Assembly: GCA_031264295.1 (NCBI GenBank) | Contig: JAISED010000028.1 | Coordinates: forward strand, 1-57,366 | Source: Eubacteriales Family XIII. Incertae Sedis bacterium | Lineage (GTDB): Bacteria > Bacillota > Clostridia > Peptostreptococcales > Anaerovoracaceae | Reading direction: 5' to 3' | DNA: 57,366 bases | Part shown: positions 8,500 through 15,876 of the stretch, one piece after another | Layout of the letters: the number at the start of each line of letters is the position of its first letter | Position numbering within the stretch: position 1 is the first letter of the stretch | Translations under genes and position numbers: made by a program | The notes under the pieces: generated by a model | What the model saw: only the letters and a program-made list of their open reading frames with translations | Told to the model about the DNA's origin: nothing | The model's database searches: none

Positions 8500-9973
8500 A
8501 TAAAGCCTCACCCAATGTCACTGTTACATTGCATCGGCGGCTTTTACTATCGCCGTCCGAAATCACAGACGTCCCGTTCACATCTACCCCTTCAGCAGTG
8601 TTGACATCCATAATGAATCGCTCAATATCCTCAGTGACTACCGTAAGCTTCAATTGCCTCCCGCCGTCGGCAATCTCCAGCTTTTCAATGAAGGCGCTTT
8701 CGAGGATGAGTGCGCCGACTTCACCGAGCGCAGCGCCGTACTCATGGCCGGACGCGCCCTTTATGTATGCTTCCTCCACCCTGTGATACTGAATAAGCGC
8801 CTCCAGGCTGCGTTCTTCCCTCAGCATAGCTCTTGCTTCCGAATACTCGCTGCGTTCTATGATGAGTCTGCCTTCGGCATTTTTTTGTTCCAAGTAAGCG
8901 TTCCCCGCGGGCATCATCAGCATTGCCGCTAATATGAGGACTTCCACGATGCCGCATATCACCGCTGTGCGAGCCTTTATTCTGCGTTTACGCATGCCTC
9001 CATAAAGGAAATTCCGGGTTTTGCTCACTTTCGGCGGATTCCCCGCCGTTGCAGTGACCTTTGCATACAGTGACTTTCGCCCCTCAAGTTCCCCGCCCAG
9101 CACGAGCGCCCTTTCAAGCATTGTCTCAAAATCTCCGAAGCTGCGGCAGGGTATATTGAGCCTCCCCGCAAGCCGCCCGGAAAAATCATCGCCGCCCGTC
9201 CGCTCACCGGATATCAATATGTAATCCGGCTTCGGCGTAGCCGTATCTTCATCATCACAAGCCTGCCGCGTCATCTTCCCAAGCTCCGCTACAACGAAGT
9301 CCAGAAGCTCATCGCTGTTAAGACCCTCCGCAAACGCTATTTCTTCCATATGGATAAGATTTGCGTTTCTGAACAAAAGCGCCTTCATCTCGCCGTCATC
9401 TATATTCACGGTTATTAGATTCTTGCCTATGACGCTCTCTGTGGTCTGAAGCGCGTTAAGCATGTACTTCACCATGTCTAAATACGCGCTAAGTGCCGAA
9501 CCCACAAATACGCACTTTATTTTTTGAAGCCGCATCGCCTTTACGAAGCCTCTGATGAAGGCGTCGTCAACTTGGTATATACAGCCCGCCTGCACTCCCC
9601 GCCTGGCTTCATGCATTCCATACCACTCACGTTCTGTTATATATGACCCGCTGCCCGACGTGAACGCGCCGGCTTCCGCCTCCGCCCTGCGATATCTTTC
9701 TCTCGCCGACATACTCGGATGGTAATACTCGTGATGTGAAATTATTGCCGTGTCAAAGAGAACCACTGCGGGGCACGGCGTCATTCTGGCTCGTTTCAGG
9801 GATTCCGCCGCAAAGACGGCAAGCGCTTCCGGCGCCGCCGTATATGACGCGCTATCATACCCGACAGGCAGAGGGAAAGCCCTAACCTTGTCTATAAATA
9901 CGCGTCCCCCCGATTTCCTGATTTCCGCCAGATGCAGGCGTCGTTTTGCGATTCTGATTGTCAGTTGTTTCAC
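8489..9973 (-). CDS. PilM-PilN fusion protein
   Basis: A 494-residue protein starting at GTG with GGAGA nine bases upstream. The first 320 residues look like the actin-like ATPase PilM: the start MKQLTIRIAKRRLHLAEI, the ITVNIDDGEMKALLF strand-turn-strand and EGLNSDELLDFVVAELGKMTRQ are in the right order. A basic segment (GGMRKRRIKAR, about 335) is followed by one membrane helix (about 345-362) and a PilN-like periplasmic domain with coiled coil (EGRLIIERSEYSEARAML) and a final strand set ending in VTVTLGEALY. In most bacteria PilM and PilN are separate and PilM docks on the cytoplasmic tail of PilN; here they are one chain. The next genes (PilO-like, prepilin peptidase) fit. No pilin, PilB, PilC or PilT is in the window. 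Confidence 0.75.
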   Translation of the reverse strand: MKQLTIRIAKRRLHLAEIRKSGGRVFIDKVRAFPLPVGYDSASYTAAPEALAVFAAESLKRARMTPCPAVVLFDTAIISHHEYYHPSMSARERYRRAEAEAGAFTSGSGSYITEREWYGMHEARRGVQAGCIYQVDDAFIRGFVKAMRLQKIKCVFVGSALSAYLDMVKYMLNALQTTESVIGKNLITVNIDDGEMKALLFRNANLIHMEEIAFAEGLNSDELLDFVVAELGKMTRQACDDEDTATPKPDYILISGERTGGDDFSGRLAGRLNIPCRSFGDFETMLERALVLGGELEGRKSLYAKVTATAGNPPKVSKTRNFLYGGMRKRRIKARTAVICGIVEVLILAAMLMMPAGNAYLEQKNAEGRLIIERSEYSEARAMLREERSLEALIQYHRVEEAYIKGASGHEYGAALGEVGALILESAFIEKLEIADGGRQLKLTVVTEDIERFIMDVNTAEGVDVNGTSVISDGDSKSRRCNVTVTLGEALYER

Positions 9974-9998
9974 TGCTGTATCTCTCCGCCCTTTATTT

Positions 9999-10026
9999 AA
10001 TACTGATTAATACTGAGTTCAGTAGT
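9999..10026. repeat. Dispersed palindrome copy 2 with half-site duplication
   Basis: AATACTGATTAATACTGAG followed by TTCAGTAGTAG. The core TACTGAGTTCAGTA (10011-10024) is a near-perfect palindrome, preceded by a second TACTGA half site ten bases earlier. It lies upstream of the pilM-pilN start. Confidence 0.55.
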
Positions 10027-10085
10027 AGACGCAATGGCTCCATACCATCAAGAACCATATAATATTGTAACATAAAATCTTGCTC

Positions 10086-10114
10086 TTGTAATCACCCATA
10101 ATTTTGAATATAAT
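10086..10114 (+). promoter_or_regulatory. Probable sigma-A-type promoter for the SCIFF gene
   Basis: TTGTAA (10086-10091), a 17-base gap and TATAAT (10109-10114), ending 43 bases before the SCIFF start. The ribosome site GAAAGG follows at 10145-10150. Confidence 0.6.
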
Positions 10115-10157
10115 AGTATTTGTTAGTTGTAGTTATCAAACCACGAAAGGATATGAA

Positions 10158-10304
10158 ATGAAGCATATTAAAACAATCGCAAAACCCACTTTGAAGGTCA
10201 CTGACGGCAAGGGCTGCGGTGAATGCCAGACCTCATGCCAGTCTGCCTGCAAGACGTCATGCACGGTTGCGAATCAGGAGTGCGAAAACACAAAACGCAG
10301 GTAG
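10158..10304 (+). CDS. scfA: SCIFF ribosomal peptide precursor (six cysteines in forty-five residues)
   Basis: A 48-residue peptide beginning MKHIKTIAKPTLKVTDG and containing six cysteines in GCGECQTSCQSACKTSC and one further C-terminal Cys, exactly the layout of SCIFF, the RiPP precursor found nearly throughout Clostridia. The partner radical SAM enzyme installs a Cys-to-Thr/residue thioether crosslink (sactipeptide-type); the biological role of the product is not established. The start was placed at the ATG eight bases after GAAAGG because the conserved SCIFF N-terminus begins there. A strong hairpin separates it from the maturase gene, allowing peptide and enzyme to be made in different amounts. 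Confidence 0.95.
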   Translation: MKHIKTIAKPTLKVTDGKGCGECQTSCQSACKTSCTVANQECENTKRR

Positions 10305-10308
10305 GAGC

Positions 10309-10344
10309 GGCTTTCTATTTTGGTTCGTCCAAAATAGAATAGCC
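10309..10344 (+). terminator. Attenuator-like hairpin between scfA and scfB
   Basis: GGCTTTCTATTTTGG (10309-10323), loop TTCGT, then CCAAAATAGAATAGCC (10329-10344): 15 base pairs with one bulged base. No T-run follows, so it is more likely a partial attenuator or RNA-processing/stability stem than a full terminator. Confidence 0.6.
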
Positions 10345-10382
10345 AAATGCATCTTCTAATTTCCAACATATATGAGGTGTTA

Positions 10383-11765
10383 ATGATACATTGTTACAAA
10401 TTTAAAGAGCATAATATCGTACTGGATATCAACAGCGGCGCTGTGCATATAGTAAGCGACGTCGTTTATGATATACTTTCGCCGCTTGGCGATCGTCCCG
10501 ACACAGATGGGATCTGTGCCATGTTGCTTAGCGGCCGCCACAATGCAGCTAAAGGCAAAGCTGTTTCCGAGATCAACAAAATCATTAAGTCCGGTATGTT
10601 GTTTTCCTGCGACGATCAGGTAAGCCACGAAATGCTTGAAGACCGTGATGCTGTAATCAAGGCTCTATGCCTTCACATAGCGCATGACTGTAACATGTCC
10701 TGCGCTTATTGTTTCGCGGGTGAAGGCAGCTTCTCGGGTGAGAAGTCACTGCTTTCAGTTGAAACCGGCAGAAAAGCCATCGACTTCCTGCTCAAGCAGT
10801 CCGGACAACGCCGTAACCTTGAAATAGATTTTTTCGGCGGCGAACCCCTTATGAATTTCGAGGTGATAAAGGCGCTCGTCGCTTACGGGCGGGAACGCGA
10901 GAAACTGTATGGCAAGCATATCCGTTTTACAATAACCACGAACGGTCTGCTTCTTGATCCAATGAAGGAGCTTTTTATAAATGAAAATATGGATAATGTG
11001 ATCCTGAGCATTGATGGCAGGCCGCAGATCAACGACGCCATGCGCAAGACCCGCAGCGGAGGCGGAACATACAATCTGGTAATAGATAATTATACCAGAT
11101 TAGCCAAAAGCAGGGATAAAATGTTTTACGTAAGAGGCACATTTACAAATCGCAATCTTGACTTTTCTGAAGATGTGAAGCATCTTGCGGCTCTGGGCTT
11201 TTCCAAAGTTTCTGTCGAACCGGTGGTATCCGGCGAATCCTCAGACTATTCCATACGTGAAGAGGATCTGCCGCGCATATTGGAGGAATACGACAAGCTT
11301 GCCGACCTCTGCATCGAATATGCTGAAAAAGGAGAGCAGTTCGCTTTTTTCCACTTTAATATAGATCTTTCCAACGGACCTTGTGTGGTCAAACGGGTCA
11401 GCGGATGCGGCGCGGGTACGGAATACGCGGCGATATCCGCTGAAGGCGATATTTATCCCTGTCATCAGTTCGTCGGCGAGCCCGAATTCAAACTGGGCAA
11501 CCTATATGACTTCGCGACAGACGCGGACGATGCAGCGGACAGCGGTTTTAATAACTTGCTCTACGAATTTTTCAACCGCGCTCATATCTACAATAAGGAA
11601 GAATGCAAGGCTTGCTGGGCAAAGTTCTACTGCAGCGGAGGCTGCCACGCCAACGCTTTGCATATAAACGGCGATATTTTGGAGCCTTACGCCATAGGCT
11701 GCGTCCTCGAACGCAAAAGAGTCGAGTGCGCTATAGGTATTCAGTGCCATCTCGCCGCGGATTGA
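10383..11765 (+). CDS. scfB: Radical SAM maturase forming the SCIFF thioether crosslink
   Basis: A 460-residue radical SAM enzyme with the SAM-cluster motif CNMSCAYC (Cys103, Cys107, Cys110), an N-terminal precursor-binding region, the GGEPL motif (FFGGEPLMNF), and a C-terminal SPASM-type auxiliary-cluster region (GPCVVKRVSGCGAGTEY, IYPCHQFVG, CKACWAKFYCSGGCHAN, IGC). It reductively cleaves SAM and links a SCIFF cysteine sulphur to an acceptor alpha carbon. GAGGTG lies four bases before the ATG. Position 78 bases after the SCIFF gene and the matching peptide make the assignment firm. Downstream genes follow on the same strand without an obvious terminator. Confidence 0.95.
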   Translation: MIHCYKFKEHNIVLDINSGAVHIVSDVVYDILSPLGDRPDTDGICAMLLSGRHNAAKGKAVSEINKIIKSGMLFSCDDQVSHEMLEDRDAVIKALCLHIAHDCNMSCAYCFAGEGSFSGEKSLLSVETGRKAIDFLLKQSGQRRNLEIDFFGGEPLMNFEVIKALVAYGREREKLYGKHIRFTITTNGLLLDPMKELFINENMDNVILSIDGRPQINDAMRKTRSGGGTYNLVIDNYTRLAKSRDKMFYVRGTFTNRNLDFSEDVKHLAALGFSKVSVEPVVSGESSDYSIREEDLPRILEEYDKLADLCIEYAEKGEQFAFFHFNIDLSNGPCVVKRVSGCGAGTEYAAISAEGDIYPCHQFVGEPEFKLGNLYDFATDADDAADSGFNNLLYEFFNRAHIYNKEECKACWAKFYCSGGCHANALHINGDILEPYAIGCVLERKRVECAIGIQCHLAAD

Positions 11766-11779
11766 CAAGCATTACGCGG

Positions 11780-11853
11780 CAGTTCGGCGGACGCGGCAGT
11801 TCGATGGATACGCTGGCGATCGAGCACTCAGTTCGGCGGACGCGGCAGTTCGA
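11780..11853. repeat. Two 25-bp direct repeats
   Basis: A 25-bp unit beginning CAGTTCGGCGGACGCGG occurs at 11780-11804 and identically at 11829-11853, in the 122-bp gap after scfB. Within each unit CAGTTCG occurs twice. It resembles in texture the in-gene repeat insertions elsewhere in the window. Confidence 0.75.
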
Positions 11854-11887
11854 CGAGCGCATAGATTTTAAAATTACGGAGATACCG

Positions 11888-12196
11888 ATGAACCTCAGAC
11901 TGAATGGGACTATGAAGAAGCGATTAGCGGCCTTAATTTGCGCCGCTGTCGCCGGGGCTTATATAACAGCCGGCGCCTTCATAATAACCCACATAGATCA
12001 CGATTGCGTCGGAGAGGGCTGCGAGGTATGCCTTCAGATTCAGGACGTGAAGTTGTTGTTGGCTAACAGCACGTTTGCCGCATTGACGGTTTTTACGGCG
12101 GTGCGGCTTGCTATTACCAGCGCCGTAAACCGCCCGCACTTTGTCTTTGACGCCGCAGCAACGCCCGTCGCTGCAAAGGTCAGGTTGAATTATTGA
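11888..12196 (+). CDS. Small membrane protein with HDCxGExCxVC motif, next to zinc uptake genes
   Basis: A 102-residue protein with two membrane segments (about 10-30 and 57-77) and between them HIDHDCVGEGCEVCLQIQ, a His/Cys pattern suitable for binding a metal outside the membrane. GGAG sits six bases before the ATG. Proteins with a similar HxC...CxxC loop are found beside zinc ABC transporter genes in Clostridia, so a role in zinc handling or regulation is plausible but unproven. It precedes znuA by about 200 bases on the same strand. Confidence 0.65.
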   Translation: MNLRLNGTMKKRLAALICAAVAGAYITAGAFIITHIDHDCVGEGCEVCLQIQDVKLLLANSTFAALTVFTAVRLAITSAVNRPHFVFDAAATPVAAKVRLNY

Positions 12197-12210
12197 TAGC
12201 GCCGATAACT

Positions 12211-12293
12211 GCGGCCTCAATAAGGCCGCGGCAGCGGCATTCAATTGCAAACATGCCGCGATTGAAAAATTCACTTCGAAATATTATAATATT
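12211..12293 (+). promoter_or_regulatory. znuA leader: hairpin and AT palindrome
   Basis: The 197-bp gap before znuA holds a hairpin GCGGCCT-CAATA-AGGCCGC (12211-12229) and a perfect 14-bp palindrome AATATTATAATATT (12280-12293). The palindrome is a candidate operator for a Fur/Zur-type metal regulator, but it does not match a Zur box I can name. Confidence 0.3.
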
Positions 12294-12393
12294 AGAGGGA
12301 ACTCTTAAGGATCCACCGCGAAAGACACACGACGGATTTTCAGAGCTTCCCCGGATTGAAAGGGACGCGCGTTTTATCGCGCAACATTTGATT

Positions 12394-13365
12394 ATGAAAA
12401 AAATACTATCAATAATATCAATTCTGCTCTTAGTCTGCATTATGGGTTCAGGATGCAATGCTTCCGATTCCGAGCAGCCCGCGAACGGCGCCGAAAGCGA
12501 TGCGGCTGCGGACGGCAAGCTCAAAATAGTCTCCACATTATACGCCCCTTATGACTTCGCCCGCGCCGTCACCGGGGATCGCGCGGAGTTGACCATGCTG
12601 CTGCCTCCTGCTGCGGAGTCTCACTCCTTCGAACCGACACCGAGCGATATCATAGCCATTCAGAACTGTGACGTTTTCATATATATCGGAGGCGAATCCG
12701 AAGAGTGGGTAGAGCGCATACTCGAATCTGTAGACCTCAGTTCGAAGCAGGTTCTGTCGCTCATGGACAGCGTTTCCCTTGTGGAAGAGGAAATCGTCGA
12801 GGGCATGGAAGAGGAAGATGAGGAAGAAGAGGGCGAAGCCTACGACGAACACATCTGGACTTCTCCGATAAACGCCGGTTACATGACGACTGCCATTTGC
12901 GATGCCGTCAAAGCGGCTGATCCCGCCAATGCGGAATTTTACGACCAGAATACACGGGCGTATCTGGAAAAATTGACCGAGCTTGACGCCCATTTCCGCA
13001 GTATAGTCGCGAGCGCGGCCAGAAAAACCATAGTATTCGGCGACCGTTTCCCATTCCGTTATTTCGCGGACGAATACGGCCTTGATTACTACGCGGCCTT
13101 CCCCGGATGCTCCACGGAGACCGAGGCAAGCGCCGCTACAGTGGCGTTCTTGATAGACAAGGTGAATGACGAGAAGATCCCTGTGATCTTCCATATTGAA
13201 CTGGCCAACGAAGACATGGCCAACACCATTGCGGAGGCTACAGGCGCGAAACCATTACTGCTCCACTCTTGCCATAATATTACAAGAGACGAGTTTGTAG
13301 GCGGAGTCACCTATTTGGATCTCATGAGCCGGAATCTAGACACTCTCAGGGAGGCATTGATGTAA
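12394..13365 (+). CDS. znuA: Zinc ABC transporter substrate-binding lipoprotein
   Basis: A 323-residue lipoprotein: signal peptide ending in MGSGC with the lipidated Cys21, then a cluster A-I metal-binding fold. Candidate zinc ligands are the His of AESHSFEPTP, the His of DEHIW and the His of PVIFHIELA. Where ZnuA proteins often have a His-rich loop, this one has an acidic run (about residues 130-150, EEEDEEEEGEAYDEH), which could act as a weaker collecting loop. It captures zinc outside the membrane for ZnuB/ZnuC. The ATG was chosen because the lipoprotein signal starts there; the ribosome site is weak. The stop is two bases before znuC. Confidence 0.88.
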   Translation: MKKILSIISILLLVCIMGSGCNASDSEQPANGAESDAAADGKLKIVSTLYAPYDFARAVTGDRAELTMLLPPAAESHSFEPTPSDIIAIQNCDVFIYIGGESEEWVERILESVDLSSKQVLSLMDSVSLVEEEIVEGMEEEDEEEEGEAYDEHIWTSPINAGYMTTAICDAVKAADPANAEFYDQNTRAYLEKLTELDAHFRSIVASAARKTIVFGDRFPFRYFADEYGLDYYAAFPGCSTETEASAATVAFLIDKVNDEKIPVIFHIELANEDMANTIAEATGAKPLLLHSCHNITRDEFVGGVTYLDLMSRNLDTLREALM

Positions 13366-13367
13366 TA

Positions 13368-14195
13368 ATGGCTTTGATAACATGTGAAAACGTTTCATTC
13401 TCCTATGACGGCAATACCGTAGTCAGCGATTTGAACTTCTCCGTCTGCACCGGCGATTATCTATGTGTCGTCGGTGAAAACGGTTCAGGTAAAAGCACGC
13501 TGATCAAGGGCTTGCTCCGTCTCAAATCGCCCCAAAGCGGCGCCATACGTATGCACGCGGATCTCAAACCCGGAGAAATCGGCTATCTGCCGCAGCAAAC
13601 CGCCGCGCAGAAGGATTTCCCCGCCGGCGCCTACGAGGTTGTGCTCTCCGGGCGGCTTGGAAGCCGAGGGATTTTACCCTTCTACTCCCGCGCCGACAAG
13701 GAGGCCGCAGTGGAGATCATGAAGCGTTTCGATATATACGATCTTGCCCATCGTTGTTACAGAGAGCTTTCGGGCGGCCAGCAGCAGAGAGTGCTGCTGG
13801 CTCGCGCCCTGTGCTCATCCGTCCCAAGTCCCCATAAAAGCAGTAGGATTCATGAGAGCGATGGTTCCCGCACCGATGGCGATCGTACAGGTGGCCACGC
13901 CGGAGACGTCCACGCAAGCGGCGGCGTTCGCTCCGGCGGCCTTAAAGTACTTTTACTGGATGAGCCTGATTCGGGGCTTGATCCTGTAGTGACCAACGAT
14001 CTTTACCGGCAGCTCGACGCCATAAACCGCGAATCAGGTCTGGCTATAATCATGGTTTCACACGATATCCACGGTGCGGTTAGAAACGCCGGAAAGATAC
14101 TCCATTTGAAGAACAAGCAGATTTTCTTCGGCGAGACCCGTGACTACATTAACACCCCTGCGGCTGCGAAGCTGCTTAAGGAGAGTCCACTATGA
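13368..14195 (+). CDS. znuC: Zinc ABC transporter ATP-binding protein with an insertion before Walker B
   Basis: A 275-residue ABC ATPase with Walker A GENGSGKST, Q-loop LPQQ, signature LSGGQQQRVLLARAL, Walker B LLLDEPDSGLD and switch His in VSHD. Between the signature helix and Walker B, where a few residues are normal, about 42 extra residues (about 151-192; rich in Ser, Gly, His, Asp) are present in frame (DNA 13818-13942). It powers zinc import with ZnuB; its stop overlaps znuB (ATGA). The insert probably forms a surface loop, but a loss of function is possible. Confidence 0.85.
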   Translation: MALITCENVSFSYDGNTVVSDLNFSVCTGDYLCVVGENGSGKSTLIKGLLRLKSPQSGAIRMHADLKPGEIGYLPQQTAAQKDFPAGAYEVVLSGRLGSRGILPFYSRADKEAAVEIMKRFDIYDLAHRCYRELSGGQQQRVLLARALCSSVPSPHKSSRIHESDGSRTDGDRTGGHAGDVHASGGVRSGGLKVLLLDEPDSGLDPVVTNDLYRQLDAINRESGLAIIMVSHDIHGAVRNAGKILHLKNKQIFFGETRDYINTPAAAKLLKESPL

Positions 14196-15055
14196 TCAAT
14201 TTACTTTTTGAAATGTTCTCTTACAATTTCCTTGTCCGCGCAGTCATAGTCGGCTTATTAGTGTCGCTATGCGCGGCCTTATTGGGCGTAAGCCTAGTGC
14301 TTAAACGGTATTCTATGATAGGCGACGGGCTGTCCCACGTTGGCTTCGGCGCTCTGGCCATCGCCACCGCGATGAACGCCGCACCGCTGACTGTTTCGAT
14401 CCCTGTAGTCGTATTCGCCGCATTCTTACTGCTTCGCATAAGCGAAAACAGCAAGATCAAGGGCGACGCTGCCATCGCCCTCATCTCCACCTCGTCTATA
14501 GCTATCGGCGTCATTGTCATATCGCTGACAACCGGCATGAACACCGACGTCTGCAACTACCTCTTCGGCAGCATTCTGGCGATGAGTACGGCGGACGTCA
14601 AGCTGAGCATTGCGCTTTCTATCGTTGTGCTTTTAATGTTCCTGCTGTTTTATAATAAAATATTCGCCGTCACCTTTGATGAGACCTATGCCCGGGCTAC
14701 CGGCGTTAAAAGCGGTCTTTATAATATGCTCATCGCCTTCCTCACCGCCATAACCATAGTGCTCGGTATGCGTATGATGGGTGCAATGCTGATCTCAAGC
14801 CTCGTCATCTTTCCTGCGCTTTCTTCCATGCGCGTCTGCAAGCGCTTCAAAACCGTCACCATATGTTCCGCCTTTATCTCCGTAATATGCTTTTTCATCG
14901 GAGTAGTAATATCTTACCTCTACGCCACGCCCACCGGGGCAAGCATAGTAATAATCAACGTATTTGTCTTCCTTCTTCTCTGGCTCGCCGGCACAGCGCG
15001 AACCAGATTCTTAGAAAGGAAGAAGCCCGCGATTTTTGAAAGGAGCGTATCTTAA
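14192..15055 (+). CDS. znuB: Zinc ABC transporter permease (ABC-3 family)
   Basis: A 287-residue integral membrane protein with about eight helices, typical of the ABC-3 family that imports zinc or manganese. Family marks include the N-terminal GVSLVLKRYSMIGDGLSHVGFG and the later FDETYARATGVKSG cytoplasmic loop that contacts the ATPase. It overlaps znuC (ATGA) and the next lipoprotein gene (TAATG), so all three are translationally coupled. Substrate is inferred from the ZnuA partner; manganese cannot be excluded. Confidence 0.9.
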   Translation: MINLLFEMFSYNFLVRAVIVGLLVSLCAALLGVSLVLKRYSMIGDGLSHVGFGALAIATAMNAAPLTVSIPVVVFAAFLLLRISENSKIKGDAAIALISTSSIAIGVIVISLTTGMNTDVCNYLFGSILAMSTADVKLSIALSIVVLLMFLLFYNKIFAVTFDETYARATGVKSGLYNMLIAFLTAITIVLGMRMMGAMLISSLVIFPALSSMRVCKRFKTVTICSAFISVICFFIGVVISYLYATPTGASIVIINVFVFLLLWLAGTARTRFLERKKPAIFERSVS

Positions 15056-15726
15056 TGAAAAAAATTGCAATATTACTCATCCTGCCGCTGTTTTTGCTCA
15101 GCCTGTCCGCCTGTTCAAGCGTCGAGTCATCCGATTCTAACCAAGACGGGCAGAACGCCGCTAACAGCGCAAACAATCCGGCGCAGAGCGCTTCCTCCGG
15201 CTCAGACGAAGATGCGGCGGATTCGTCTTATGGCGCTCTATCCCCCCTACAGTCCGCAAATGCCAATAACAATGGAACCCAATCCGTTGACATTTCGTCT
15301 TACGGCGATGAGCAAAGCGCTGTAAATCACCCATTGGAAGATGATACAGACTTAAACGCCTCTGAGAACGGTATTATTGACATAAAAGAAAAGATGTTTG
15401 CTACACAGATAAATGAAATCTACCTCAACGCCGAGGATTATCTGGGCAAGACATTGCGTTACCAAGGGATGTTTCAGTATCAGCTCTGGCCGGACACCAA
15501 CGTGGTTTACTGCTATGTCGTAAGAAACGGCCCCGGTTGCTGCGGCACCGACTCCAATCCGGGTTTCGAGGTCGTATGGGACGGCGATTCCCCCAAGGCG
15601 GATGATTGGGTTGAGGCCACCGGGGTACTCGAAGCCTATAAAGAGGACGGTTACGATTATCTCAGGGTTCGGCTTTCTTCTCTGGATGTTATGGACGTCC
15701 GCGGTGAAGAGACGGTTTATCAGTAG
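15055..15726 (+). CDS. Lipoprotein linked to the zinc transporter, DUF1980-like C-terminal part
   Basis: A 223-residue lipoprotein: signal peptide with SLSAC (Cys20), a long Ser/Asn/Ala-rich linker (about 21-105), then a compact domain of about 110 residues. The domain has the pattern YLGKTLRYQGMF...YVVRNGPGCCGTDSNPGFEV...DDWVEATG, like the conserved end of YcgQ/DUF1980 proteins (TIGR03943 type), which accompany zinc-related permeases. The paired cysteines in GPGCCG are a candidate metal or redox site. It is the last gene of the zinc operon, coupled to znuB by TAATG. Probable role: extracytoplasmic zinc handling; not demonstrated. Confidence 0.7.
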   Translation: MKKIAILLILPLFLLSLSACSSVESSDSNQDGQNAANSANNPAQSASSGSDEDAADSSYGALSPLQSANANNNGTQSVDISSYGDEQSAVNHPLEDDTDLNASENGIIDIKEKMFATQINEIYLNAEDYLGKTLRYQGMFQYQLWPDTNVVYCYVVRNGPGCCGTDSNPGFEVVWDGDSPKADDWVEATGVLEAYKEDGYDYLRVRLSSLDVMDVRGEETVYQ

Positions 15727-15749
15727 CTTTGTTCGGGCGGCTTGACTTA

Positions 15750-15777
15750 TACTGAACTAATACTGAACTCAGTATTA
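15750..15777. repeat. Dispersed palindrome copy 3 with half-site duplication
   Basis: TACTGAACTAA directly followed by TACTGAACTCAGTATTA. The core TACTGAACTCAGTA is at 15761-15774. As at 9999, an extra half site precedes the palindrome by 11 bases. It lies 25 bases after the lipoprotein stop. Confidence 0.6.
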
Positions 15778-15816
15778 CACCCGTTAGATTGCGCCCATGC
15801 CGGGCGCGCCATAATA

Positions 15817-15847
15817 AATCCCCCGTTTGCGCAGCAAACGGGGGATT
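15817..15847. terminator. Bidirectional Rho-independent terminator
   Basis: AATCCCCCGTTTGC, loop GCA, GCAAACGGGGGATT, followed on the plus strand by CTTTTT and on the minus strand by TATTAT. It separates the convergent zinc operon and GH3 gene and can serve both. Confidence 0.9.
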
Positions 15848-15876
15848 CTTTTTGCGGAGGACTCTCTTACTTTATT

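Noticed and set aside
11780..11853. Possible CRISPR array
   Set aside because: Only two repeat copies with a 24-base gap, no cas genes, and the unit contains internal repeats; not a CRISPR pattern.
12538..13194. 218-residue antisense frame inside znuA
   Set aside because: Shadow; znuA carries the signal peptide and zinc-ligand motifs.
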